A stretch of 64,000 nt of DNA from Rhabditophanes sp. KR3021. Its lineage: Eukaryota; Nematoda; Chromadorea; Rhabditida; Alloionematidae. The stretch is from NCBI GenBank assembly GCA_963281155.1, contig CAUJLY010000004.1, positions 4,836,001 through 4,900,000 on the forward strand. Direction: 5' to 3'. Every line of letters starts with the position of its first letter. Within the stretch, counting starts at the first letter, position 1. Below, one piece after another: positions 51,511-63,307 of the stretch. The position numbers and the translations under genes are program-made. The notes under the pieces are model-generated. The model worked only from the letters and a program-made list of their open reading frames with translations, was not told where the DNA came from and searched no databases.

Positions 51511-54306
51511 TTAGACCCTGTAATAGTGATGCCAATGAGCAAGAGGTATTTGAAGCGTCTCGCCAGCTTCAGCAAGCAAAATTAAATCAACGTACTTATT
51601 GTCATTGAATGGTTGCATAAATCGCCTGTATTGATATTCTTGATTTTTAAGCCTTCTAGCCTCTTTCACCCTTATAGCTTCCTTTTCTTCTTCGGGAGTT
51701 AGCTGAGATGTTTCGAAGCAAGAAATACAAAAGTTGACACCAGCAAACGTTGCTGCATTCGTGGGAAATGCTCTGCAAATTGAGGAATTAACCAGTAATA
51801 CATTTAAAAATTACCTAACTAAAGTCGAATTCAATCCAGTACTGAAACTTCTTAAGCCATTTTCAGCATATAATTCTTTTATAACTTTTGTGTACGTTTT
51901 AGTGTCACAAGCTTGATACCTAGTTTTAATTATATCACAAGGATAAGTTGCGCACCACGAGATCATACCAGCGAAACCTCCAGCCATCAAAAAATGAAAG
52001 TAGTTGCATTCGTCAGCAGATTTCCCACCACTTAATAATTTGATTAGTATATTGTAAGAGGAAAAGTAAACCCCGAAAGCCGGGCAATCTCTCAGTAATG
52101 TCATTCCTAAACCTCTGTATAATTGCCTGACGCCTTGATTCTTTATGATTTGCCTGGTAACTTCTAATGGCGAATTTATAGTATCACTTAATTGCAGCCT
52201 CAACTTGATTAATTCGGATGGAGATGCGAGGAAACTTTGAGCACCCCCTGCTACACTTCCTGCAATAAAAGACACAAATAGACTGTCTTTGTCTTTAAAA
52301 TATGATACAACTTTAGATTGGGTTCCGAAACAGATTGCATTAATGAAAGCCAAGGAAACCAATGGAGAACTCATGCCCTTATACAATCCCAAAGCACCGT
52401 CTTTTTTCAATATATTGCGTATACACTCAATCATTCCAAATTTAGATCCATGGGATTCGGCTTGCAAATGTACTTTAACAGTGTCCAATGGATGTCCTAG
52501 AATATGGCTCCATAATTAAAATAATAAATAATTGATGAGTTTCTTAAACAACACACTTTTAGCGCCTTTTTAAGTTGGCTGTGTTTGATCAAGAAAATGA
52601 TGATTTAAACCAAAATCAAGCTAACACAGTAATATTTCCATCTAAATAAAGGTAAAATGATGCTTTGGAAACACCCTATACCGAAATTTAGAAGGTGTGT
52701 CCACCGGTCAATTATTTTACATAAGGAGTAGGAAAATACATTTAATTCATTTTAGTTCGTCTAAAAGAAAGGACTTATTTCAGATAACTCCTTCTTCTCG
52801 GATTAAAAAGGCAAGAATAGGAGTCATTGTATTTTCAAGTGATGATGGTGAGCCCGAAAAGATTGTTGCAAATAAAATCAAGATAGTGGGCAATCTCTTT
52901 TGCAAGGCATCAAGAAACTAATGTTGAAACAATAGCGTTGATTTGGTACACATGAAGAGTAGGAGGTGCATTATGGATTGGAAGATTACATGGAACTCGC
53001 TGAACTACCACAAGACTTTTATCTCTTAAATCATAGAAGTCCTTTGATTAAAAACATGACAGTCATATGTAGAATATATATTTTTTAATGCTCCCAGAAG
53101 TGTCAATGTAAAGGACATTTGTACAAATCAACGTTTGATAGTAGATTATGTCATTTTGTAAGCAGGAACATAATCAGTGGGTCTAATGTTTGCAATGCAC
53201 CGGACTATGCGATTGCAGGAATTGATGGCTAAAAATCTGAAGATTCATGACAAGCTTTATAAGGATGACTGTTGTTCTGATAGAGGAGTTACTTTCAAAC
53301 TCATCCAATAAGAAAGCTTGCTTTGCCTGAACTAATAAAATATGCTTAAAACATTATGTGACTCGTGTTTCTAGCAGAACTTATTCTGTATCAGGACGTT
53401 CGAATTGCGTCAATATTTCGTGATGCAACTAAAGCTTTTTGGACGATTACAAAGTAAATGGAGTAAAGCTTGTTTTTGATACGGAGAAAAGTTATCTTAG
53501 ACTTGAAAGTGACTCTGGGAGACCGTTGTCATTTGACTTTATCATTGGAAAGATTTGCTGCTTGAAATAGATGGTGGTTATCACTTCAAACTGTCTGGTC
53601 GTCAAGATGAAGCAGCTAAGTTTGGAAGACTACAATGCTATGATAGAATAAAAATGAGCATTGTGAGAAGAATGGACTCCATTTAATTAGAATCTCCCAT
53701 TCAAGAGCCAGACATATAGAGTCAATTATGCCAGATATTTCAAAAATATGAAGTGATGGGCTTAGAGAAGGCGAGACCTAGACAAAGTTACATGATAAAG
53801 ACTGGCAATATCATTAATTATACCTAAATCTTTGTAATGTTTTAATAAAAAGCTTTAACTTTACTCGAACAAATATTCTAAATATTACTCTTTCGATAAC
53901 AAGAAGCATAAATAACAATAATCCTGTTTGATATTCCTTATCGAGACGTTAATATATATTTGGTTTGTAACTCAATCAAATTTTTTGGCTCAAACAGATA
54001 TATGTGATGATAAATGAATACCTTGAAGTACACTGAGAATAAAAGTAAAAAGGGTAATAGTGTACGATAAGATAAATGTCTTTAGAACGCCACTTTGAGT
54101 ATTACTATAATATGCAAACACTAGGTAATATCTAGCGAATTTAGCAGCAGATAAATTATTTGAATAAGTGAAAAGATTGAAGATAACTGCTCCTTACCTG
54201 TGATGACGCCAGCAATACCTAAAATACATTGTTTTATGTTGGATTAAGTATTTTTACCTCCAACTGTTCCAGCAAGGAAGTCGATGAGAGTTGAATTTGT
54301 TGTCAT
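51511..54306 (-). CDS. Mitochondrial carrier (SLC25, carnitine/basic amino acid-like group)
   Basis: Four exons (54258-54306, 54198-54218, 51815-52496, 51511-51772) join in phase to 337 aa. The three carrier repeats are clear. Each begins with the P-x-[DE]-x-x-[KR] signature on its odd helix: HPLDTVKVHLQ, SPSELIKLRLQ and YPCDIIKTRYQ. Each is followed by a glycine-rich even-helix start (LYKGMSSPL, LYRGLGMTLLRDC, FSTGLNSTLVRAFPTNAATF). This matches the SLC25A29/A45/A48 branch better than nucleotide carriers. It should sit in the inner mitochondrial membrane and exchange small metabolites; the substrate is not certain. The C-terminus has an extra 55 or so residues, charged (TPEEEKEAIRVKEARRLKNQ). 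One micro-exon is just 21 nt. Intron 2 (1.7 kb) contains a decayed antisense coding element. Confidence 0.92.
52690..53860 (+). pseudogene. Decayed antisense element with a PD-(D/E)XK-type endonuclease signature
   Basis: The plus strand of carrier intron 2 carries coding-like sequence broken by several stops and frame changes. Its clearest part, about 53455-53720, reads in pieces as RPLSFDFIIG, then LLLEIDGGYHF, then an Arg/Asp/Lys segment, then CEKNGLHLIRIS in another frame. This order (Asp, then E-x-D-G, H-F, then C-x-x-N-G-x-x-L-I-R-I) is the core of restriction-like PD-(D/E)XK nucleases. Such nucleases occur in bacteria, phages, large DNA viruses and some eukaryotic mobile elements. The upstream part (52697-52921) is open but unrecognised. 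It does not span the intron exactly, and I see no shared words with the two intron-filling elements. It is not functional as written. Confidence 0.55.
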
Positions 54307-56213
54307 TTTGTGTTGATTGATCGACCCAACAAAATAGACTTTGTTTCTAGAAGATAATTATCAATCTTTGTGATTTAGTTGCTAACAAGCTTTCCAATGT
54401 TCTGTAACTATTTAGTTTTTAAGGTACAAATGTTATCACAAAATGTCAGTCTGATAAAATAAAGAGACTAACAATTCTTATTAACCAAATTTATTGACCT
54501 TCTTGGTGAAATAATCTAAATATTTGAAATCGGAAATTTTAATATTAAAAACGAAAGCAAAATTAGTGCGCAAAAGCATTAATTAAAAGTGACACAATTA
54601 TTAAATAAAGTAAGAGAATTATTGTATCAAATGAAGAATTATTGTATCAAATGAAGAATTATTGAGTCAAATAAAAAATTATTGTATAAAATAAAAGAAT
54701 TATTATAGAAATTTAAAAATATATTGAATAAAAGCTAAATATTCACTTGAAGCAAAAATGAAATAAGGTAATCAGTATAATTGAATAATGATTGGCAATA
54801 CCTTTTTAAAATGACTGAACTTAGATAAATTTATCAATTAACTATTCCGCACGAAAACGATATTAAAAAGCAACAATAGTCAGTTAAACAAATTTCTTAG
54901 CCTTCCTGTTAATTCATTTCCATTTATGTCTTTTAATAGTATCAGTAAAAAAATGTACGTCCCTGTTACACCAAAATTAAAGACACAATGTATGCGCATT
55001 CACAAAGATATCAAAATCTTCTAAACTGACTCTCGTCTTATGTTAACTGAATGATTGATACTAATTTTTTATACTTATTAAAATTAACTTGTTTTAATGT
55101 TCTTACATAGACCGATGGTAATTGGATAGCATATTTTTCTACTAAAACGGTTAAACTGATTTAAATCGTAAAGACTAATTTGGTTCCTAATTTCTGAAAC
55201 GATATCATAATTAAATACATAAGGACAGCAACAATTAGATTGATTTTTTAGCTAAAAAGAACTTTGAGCTTCTGAAATTGATAAACAATCAAGCATCAAA
55301 TGCTTAAAATGACGAATTTTTTAATATAATATTATTGAAATTTAAATGATAGGTACATAATAATTAAATCACTAAATACATCGTTACGTAGTAATATCAA
55401 TTTGACAAATTAAGTAAAAAACCTTCTCTTATATTGAGCGAAATGCAATGTGTTTTAAATTAAAAATTATTATAATTAATTGATAAGATACGAAATAAGT
55501 TATTCTTCATTGAAACAACAAATCATCTGATGAATGTTTTTTATAAATTCTTCAAAAATGAAGCCACGTGAAGGAAGAATAACTTTATGACAAGAGTGTA
55601 ATTTATGTGTATAAGAATACGAACTTAGTCTAATTAATAGTAATGAACAAAATAGTTATACTGTAAAGAGGGCGTAAAATTAACGTCAAATAAATGTGTG
55701 CTTAAAATAATCACTTTCGTGTAGTTTAAATTAATATTCAAAAAGTGTGTCTAATAAATTTATGCACCAATTTATTACAAAATCTACAAGACGAAGATAC
55801 TTGCAGAAAATGTGGTTAAAGAATATTTATCAATTTGAAAGATTTGATTGCATGAACTTATATCTTTTCATTGACATAACGGTAAAAGGAATTGAAATGA
55901 TTGTTGTATACACAACATTAGATTAAAAACAACGACTTTTATAGATGAAGAGAGTATATAATTTTACATATTATTCACATAATTAACAAACAATCAACTA
56001 TATGAAATTGTTTACTAATGATTGGTGTATATTCTAACAATTTTGTATAAACGGCTATGCATAATTTACAATACATCAAATTAAATTAAAATACTAAGTT
56101 AGATCGAATAAAAGTTTAAAAGGGTTATAATTTTATCCAGAAATATTAAATACATTATAATGACAATTACGTAAAGTTCTTAAATATTTAAAAAGTTTGT
56201 GAATTATCTAAAT
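54307..56213. other. AT-rich intergenic DNA with a tandem repeat
   Basis: About 1.9 kb between the carrier start and the FERM-gene stop; contains the repeat at 54613-54710. No gene seen. Confidence 0.6.
54613..54710. repeat. Tandem repeat GAATTATTGTATCAAATGAA, 4-5 copies
   Basis: Two perfect copies of a 20-bp unit are flanked by two or three degenerate copies. Confidence 0.75.
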
Positions 56214-59200
56214 CTAGTGAGCAGCATTAACAGTTGGATATGGAGGCGGTGGCCCTAAATCAAGAACGTAATCATCCGAATGATTGGCAAATAGATGATG
56301 ATGGGAGAATTTGTTTGTATTCAGCTTGACATTATTCGGCAGATAAGATTGTACTGGCATTTGTTGATTAATGTTGGGTTCTCGATATGCGATTCCAGAT
56401 TGAGCATTAGATTGGCGATTAAAATTATACTGGTTTGCACTAGACGTTGGAATTTCACAAGCTGGATCATTTATTCCAAAATCAGACGGATTGAAGTAAC
56501 GAAATACTTCGGTTTCGTTTTTCATTGAAGGTTGCAATAATGATTGATTATGTTGGAAGGAATTATGTTTGTGGGGAGTGTTTGGACTAGGCTGATGGCA
56601 ATGGTTGCATACTAAATCGGTATTTTCACTGTGATACTCAGACTTTTGCGTTGCTAAAGTTGGCAAAATCTTTATTCGATTATTGGAAATAGTTCCTTGT
56701 TTGGATGAAGAATATCCGTTGCCACTATTATCTTGAGATGAAGAACTGAATGATGTTAATGTGGCGCTTGGTGACGATCCATTTGATGAGATTGGCAACT
56801 CATAGTTTTCTTGAAGTAACGCTCTCATCATTGGATATTCTTTTAATTGTGTTGGTTTAATACCCATTTCGGCAATAATTGGAGCTTCAGTGCAAGTTTT
56901 GATTATTGATTTTGGTTTATTGTAATTTAAACGATTGTTGTATTCAGGAGGTACTGACAGGTTTGATGGCATATTATCACATTGTTGCTGGATATTGGTA
57001 TTCATATTACTTGGATTTCCGAATTGCTGCTGGATATTATTGGTATTCATATTAATTGGATTACCAAATTGGTGCTGAATATTGGCATTCATACTAACTG
57101 CATTACAGAACTGTTGATGGATATTATTATTTGGGGGATTGCCAAATGGTTGTTGGGTATTATTGTTTGATGGATTGACAAATTGGTGTTGAATATTATT
57201 CATATTTGATGGATTAACAAATTGGTGTTGAATATTGTTATTGGAAGATTTATCAAAAAATTCATAAAAATTAATTCGTTCTATTGGGTCTGCTGATTTC
57301 TGATGCTGTAAATGAGCTACATTTACTCTATTTATTCCATTTCTAGAGGGTGATTTGCTTGCATATCTACGCTGTTTTGGCACAACTACATTTTGTGACA
57401 TCATATTAGACGGGTGTATATTATGATTTAGATGCTCAGGTGTCGAAACATTTTGGTGAATGCGATAATCACTTTTTGCGGAATGTGAATGCACTAACTT
57501 TGGTGAAACTTGATTTGCTTTAGGTGTCTTATCAATGATGCCATGATTAATATTGTAATTCATAATAACCAACTTATTTTGATCAGGAATAGAAATGAAA
57601 TCTTCTCTCTTTGGTATAAAATGAGCTCGTTGAGCATAAGTAGTTGATGGAGTTTGATCTAAAGAATCTTTTGCCAATGGTGTCAACTCTCCTTTCATGT
57701 TCGTTACCAAATCATTTTTCTTTAATCGCCTACTTATCGGCGTACCCGAATCATTTGATTTACATTTATTTCTCAAAAGATAGTCATTGTTTTCCCCGAC
57801 ACTAGTATGCCTTAATTTATCTGACAATTCTTCAACTTCCGCTGATTTCAGAGACACTTTAATTTGCTTTAAAGCTGATAAATCTCCAGAGGAATTTGGT
57901 GTTGCTTCAAGCGAGCCTGAATCTTTAATAGTTGTCAGATTATTACATGCTTCTCTTTCACCATAACAATTATTATCTCTGTAATTTTCAGACAATGAAC
58001 TATTCATACTTTCCATAGAACCATTGTTGCTATTAGTTTTGGTATAGTGGATTTTTTGAGAAACATCGGGCGACCCTTCGTGATTATCAGAAACAACTCC
58101 CGAAGTACTTTGACTTGATTCAGCCATCGAACTTCGCTGTGTTATTGATGATGAAGCTCGAGATGTTGAAGGGCAGATTTCACCATTGAAAAATGGGTTA
58201 GTTTTGGCAATATCTAAAAAAATAAAAATTACATACACACGAATAAAGATAACTTACATGTATGTCTTCCTAAATTAGCAAGTTGTAGATTAATATGTAT
58301 TATTTGTTGATGAAATTCCTTACAAAATGTAAGCAAGTAACGAGCTTTCGTATCATTTTGAGCAAATACTTCAACATCATAACCATCACTTACACTAATC
58401 TTCACTTTTTTCTTATCAAAACTCAATTTCGTCATTTTATTCCAGTTTAGCACTTTTAAAGGAATTCTTTCTGAATTTTCCTTCACATCCCACAATTCAA
58501 TACCTATAAAGGAAGAACAATTAAATAATGCACAATATGAACATGTAAAGATTTATTAATACTTTAATCAAAGACCATTATTATTACTCATTTATAATTT
58601 ATTACTCACCTTTATCCAATATTCCAATTAAAGTGTTATCTAAAACATCCGCTTTGTGACGCCTGATTCCGTACAAATGACAATTTAAAGCAAAGGGACT
58701 TCTTGATGATTCTTGACAAAATGCGATCATAGCATCTTTCGAATTGTATTTTTTGTGTTCCGTAATTAGTTGATTTATATTTTTCTTAATGTAGTCGATT
58801 CCTCTTAAATTCACAATCCATAATGGAAAATATTTTTCGACTTTGAATAAAGTATCATCGAGAACAATCTTGTCCGCTGAAAGGCTTGTATTAATGGAGT
58901 CAAAAAAATCAGTATTGATGTAATGGATGTTTAATTGTTTTTAAAAATGAGTTGCCTATGCACCAACTGCTCTTTAGTACTTTGTTCATTCAAAATATGA
59001 ATTTTAGCTAAAAGGCATTTACGTGTCATCATGTTTAGCTCTAATTTAATTACTCATTATTTCAGTTGCAACATCATCGCATTCTTACTTGGTGTTATTC
59101 GAACTATAATGGCTAAAAATCTAAGAAAAAGAGATGTGGAGGTAGCTCGTGCATTGAGTGATGACTTAGCAAGAATAGTTAGTTTGGAGGAAAAACCTAA

Positions 59201-60492
59201 TGTCAAGGTTTCTAGAATTGCCCATAGTATATCTTTTGGGAAAAGCGAGCCATTTGTTGATAGAGGTATTACACAAAGTTTTCTCTGCTGGCAAAGAAAT
59301 GATCGTCTTGAAAAGACTTCATTGAGGACATCCTCATTGGCTATTGCAGCGACTCCGGTAAAACGACTTATGACATCGCCAAGCAACTGTTCCCAGAAAA
59401 GAAAGACCAAGTAGCACAACTAATTCTTCAAGAGTTTTTAGATGCCAAAGAACGTGTTGATTTAAGATGATCTTTATAATCCATATTTTTTACCCTTTTT
59501 AATTTAGTAAATAATCTCCTACCTTGAAGAGCTAAAAAAGCCATTTGCCAACATCTTTCTTCGCTTGCAATTGAATTTGTATTCCAATGTTCAAGAAAAT
59601 TTTCTTTTAACTGTAGATAATAATGTTGAAGTGATACATCGCATGTTAACAAATCTATTCTATCAATATAAACTCTGATGCGCAAATATAGTAGAAGAAC
59701 TGGTCGCTGTTTTCCACGTTTAGACGGCTGAAATGAAAAATATTTATAACAAACATGATTTTTGGTTAACAAAATGATTGCCGTCATTACTATGGACATT
59801 CCATTGATACCATTATATGATACTTGCAATATTTAAGGTATTTATAATAGTTTACATAAACCAATCTTTTTAACTTACAATAGAAAATTTAGGCGACTTA
59901 GGTAAATATTTGCAAATTTTTTGATCAGGATTTAGGAAAAAATATTCATGCCTTGGTTTGTCGTCATTGGTCATACCTTCACTCGGACATCTATATGATA
60001 ATCCTAATAATGAATCATCATCAATATTGAGATACTGACAGCAGCAATTATAGATATCCCATACAAAACATTTTGGATCAACAACTATTTGAATATTTTC
60101 CTTAGTTAATGTATAGATATGTATAAGTTTTTGACCGAATAGTAATGGAGTATTTGGATTTTGCAAAATGTGGACCTTATTTGTTCCTAAGGCAAGTTTC
60201 GGGCTTTGTAAGAAGGAGGATGGCTTGGAGGGGTGATGAGAAGTTGTAGAATTGGAATATGACTCAATAGATGATTTGGTGGAAATAATCTTTTTTTCAT
60301 CATCTGTCGGTGTTGAGGCTGGTGATGGTTTAGAAGAACTATAATACATATTATATTCTGAAGGAACTTTATTGCCAATTGTTGGCAATGCTACTTCACA
60401 ACTAGTTGATGCAAAGGAAACTGTTTGCGTATTAGATGTAGTTGTATCACAAGAATTATTATAATGACTTGTTGAAGGTCGTACTGCAGATT
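56214..60492 (-). CDS. FERM-domain protein with a long disordered tail and C-terminal PPPPY (5' end not found)
   Basis: Five exons (59879-60492, 59523-59727, 58610-58876, 58258-58503, 56214-58213) join in phase to at least 1109 aa. The first visible exon begins mid-codon after an acceptor, so a 5' exon lies further right. After a Ser/Thr/Pro-rich start comes the FERM ubiquitin-like lobe (LIHIYTLTKENIQIVV), then the acyl-CoA-binding-like lobe (LLLYLRIRVYIDRIDLL, SEERCWQMAFLALQ), then the PH-like lobe (GIELWDVKEN, LKVLNWNKMTKLSFDKKKVK, AQNDTKARYLLTFCKEFHQQ). About 670 disordered residues follow, with an Asn/Gln repeat block and a terminal GPPPPYPTV. FERM proteins link membranes to the cortex. 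The domain layout with a PPxY motif recalls Expanded/FRMD6 or FRMD4-type scaffolds; which one cannot be decided here. Confidence 0.82.
56965..57245 (-). repeat. Coding Asn/Gln minirepeat in the FERM protein
   Basis: Seven to eight in-frame copies of a unit of about 12-16 aa with the core I-Q-x-Q-[FC]-x-N-P-x-N-M. DNA copies differ at many third positions, so the repeat is not very recent. Confidence 0.8.
59109..59470 (+). pseudogene. Nested antisense coding fragment in a FERM-gene intron
   Basis: Inside the 646-bp intron 58877-59522, the plus strand reads MAKNLRKRDVEVARALSDDL onward in one frame to about 59290, then continues in another frame from about 59312 to a stop at 59468 (protein-like segment with KTTYDIAKQLFPEKK). 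TTATTTCAG lies upstream at 59057-59065. The two halves look like one small protein of about 120 aa broken by a frameshift. A nested gene with an unseen intron is the alternative. The family is not recognised. The host donor for this intron is GTAGGA, not GTAAGT. Confidence 0.4.
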
Positions 60493-63307
60493 CTGAAAAT
60501 AGATAACAATAAAAGAACTATATATACATACTATGTAATTTAACTATTAACATTGATTGCCTATCTAAGTGAGCTTTGCTTAAACTGACCGTTTGATGAT
60601 AAGTTAAACATACTTTTGCCACTTTCAAACACGGTCGTAGGATGTATATTAGAGTATATTTTGTTGCAACGATATTAATAAAAAATCATTTACAAAATAT
60701 TTGTATAACTATTTATTTTGTGTCAATATATTCGTTTGGGGATAATTTGTTAATTTTGTTTCCTTTCTTCTATATGTTCATTCATGCAAAGTGAATTGTT
60801 TCTTAAATGACAATAAAAGTGAATGTTGTTAATTATAGAAGCAGATTTATAATTAAGAGAATGTCTCAATATAAATGATCAGCAAAAAATGTAAACTGGC
60901 AAAAACTAATAAATAAATTCGACAATAATAAATGATTTAAAATGTTACGCGTCATAAAATTATCATTTGCATGGAATGGTAAGAATGTTACAGTTTAAAG
61001 TCTAAGGGGAAAAGTAATAAAATGGGAAACGATTTGATCTTATCAATGTTTTTTACATATAAACAAAATCAGTTTTAATATTTTGGTTTTAACTACTTTG
61101 TTTTAGTCTAGTTATATCGTTTTAGCTTAAATGTTTTAGCTTTAATCATACATAATATTTAGGTAAAACGTTTTACATGGGAAAAGTGCATTATTAGTAA
61201 TAAATTTAACATTTTGACGGATACTTTTTATTATTATACGACACAATATTATGAATTGGCATCGCATTACAAATACGTCGTTTGATAGAAAAAGAAAATC
61301 TGATAAGAAAGGTAAAACAATTGTTCGATTTAGTGGTTTTGTATCCAATAAAGGTAGCGATGGGGGTAGAATTAACTAAAATTAAATGACAGCAAAGAAA
61401 GGCAAAAGAAATGGTGCATTTAAAATTTAGATCAAAATTAAAAGCCCGGATTAAAAGATTTATATTGCGCAAACCGCGGATTCTTCACTCCTTCATATTT
61501 ATTGATAATATTATGAACGCACATATTTAAAAGTTAATATAATACATATATTTATTGTTTTAAAGACGCATACATCATCAATTAACAACTACAACAAAAT
61601 TGATCACAGTAGGTGAAAAAGAAGCCAGTTTTGAAGAATTTTTAATGTATTTATAAGAAACATATACATTTTTAATAATAACAAGCTAAATTTATAAAAA
61701 ATATGTGTTTTATCAAAAAATGCAATATTTTAAATTGAATTGATTAAGGAAATAATCATATGCTATTAAAACTGCAAATACTCTCCCCACTGATAAGGTG
61801 ACTCTTTAGATTAATAAATAAAGCAATGAATAATTGGGATACTTTTATAGTTTAAATGTGTTTGCAATTGTCTTGTTGAGTATAAATCATGTTTTAAGTA
61901 TTTATACCAAAATTTTTATTGAATATTAAGATATTGTCTTAATTACTTACAATTGATACGCAATTTTAAAATTAAACACATTCAGTCCAAAGTTAAGTAC
62001 CTAATGTCATGTAAAATGTTGCATTCTTCCTAATAACAATGTTAATAAAAGTAATGATTAATGCGAAGACACGTATAGATATTTGTAGGCATAATATGTT
62101 GTCAAGATAAGAATAAATTAAAGCCTCTCTAAAGAAGGTATTATAAAAATTTAAAGAATGGGTCATTGGCTAATTGGGGGTTACCATGAAATGGCATTTG
62201 AAAGTCAATGACTATTAAGTAAAGTGGTAGGTTTATTGAATATTAAAGAACCGAGTTCGTTAATATTTGGCCTATAAACAACATACACATATATCTTCTT
62301 TCTTCACAATAAACCTTAACAAGATGAAGGAAATGAATGTGACAAAGAAGAGAACAGGAATCATTACAAAATACGCGGCGCTGACATTAAAAAAATGCTG
62401 CAGTTATAAAAAGGTACGACCTTCATGACTAAAACAATTGATCTTAATGATGAAGAAATTTATCGGAATCTAAGGAAAATTACTAGATGATGTCGCATCT
62501 GCCATTGTTGTACAAAGATTTGCATGCTACTTTTATCACTGATCAGAAATTCGAGATATCTCAGATCAGATATTAGTAAAATTTAATTGAACATCATCAT
62601 AATTATTAATGCACCTATAATAATGGTGTCTCAATTTCATTTTTGTATAATCATATGAATATGTATTTAAGTAAATAAACATTTTTTAGCAAAGTATGAA
62701 AAATAATGATTTGTATTGTTTGTATGATTTGCATGACAAATATCAGATTGAAAGTTGCCTGATATGTTGACGGTATGCGATGAATTTATGGAATGTGGAA
62801 TCAAAGTGCGACATCAATATAAATTACTTTTAACAAATAGATCTCAACTTTTTCATTAAACACTTTGATGTAATATTTCAAATGCGTTTATATAGATGAA
62901 ATCATACCTAGCTAATCAGAATAAACCATTAATTTATATATCAATTATATTTTGACATTTAATCAGCTCTATTCATTTTGTAAAAAATTCGATTTTTATG
63001 TTCAAAATTAGTATTAATTTAATCAATCTTAATTAGTATCTAGTTTTATAACAACATCATACTTTAATAGCTATATGAAGAATATCATCTATTATCATAA
63101 ATTATTAAATATAAACTTATTGACTCTAAAAAATTAGACATGTAATAGTTATAAGTCAAATAATTTAATGAGTCAAGCATGACAAAAACAACTTTATATT
63201 AATATTCAAATTGGTTAAAAGGAGAGCATTAAATGAGCCACAAAAGAATTTATTGTTTAATATGATTGACAGGTTGGTTATTATCTACACGTTCTATTGA
63301 GGACAAA
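60493..63307. other. Region upstream of the visible FERM exons; probably intron plus intergenic
   Basis: About 2.8 kb. It should contain the FERM gene's first exon or exons on the minus strand, but I could not identify an ATG with a phase-1 donor convincingly. The rest is AT-rich with no coding signal. Confidence 0.5.

Noticed and set aside
60187..60378. A His/Pro-rich minus-strand frame
   Set aside because: An alternative frame of the Ser/Pro-rich FERM-protein exon, which is in phase with its neighbours.
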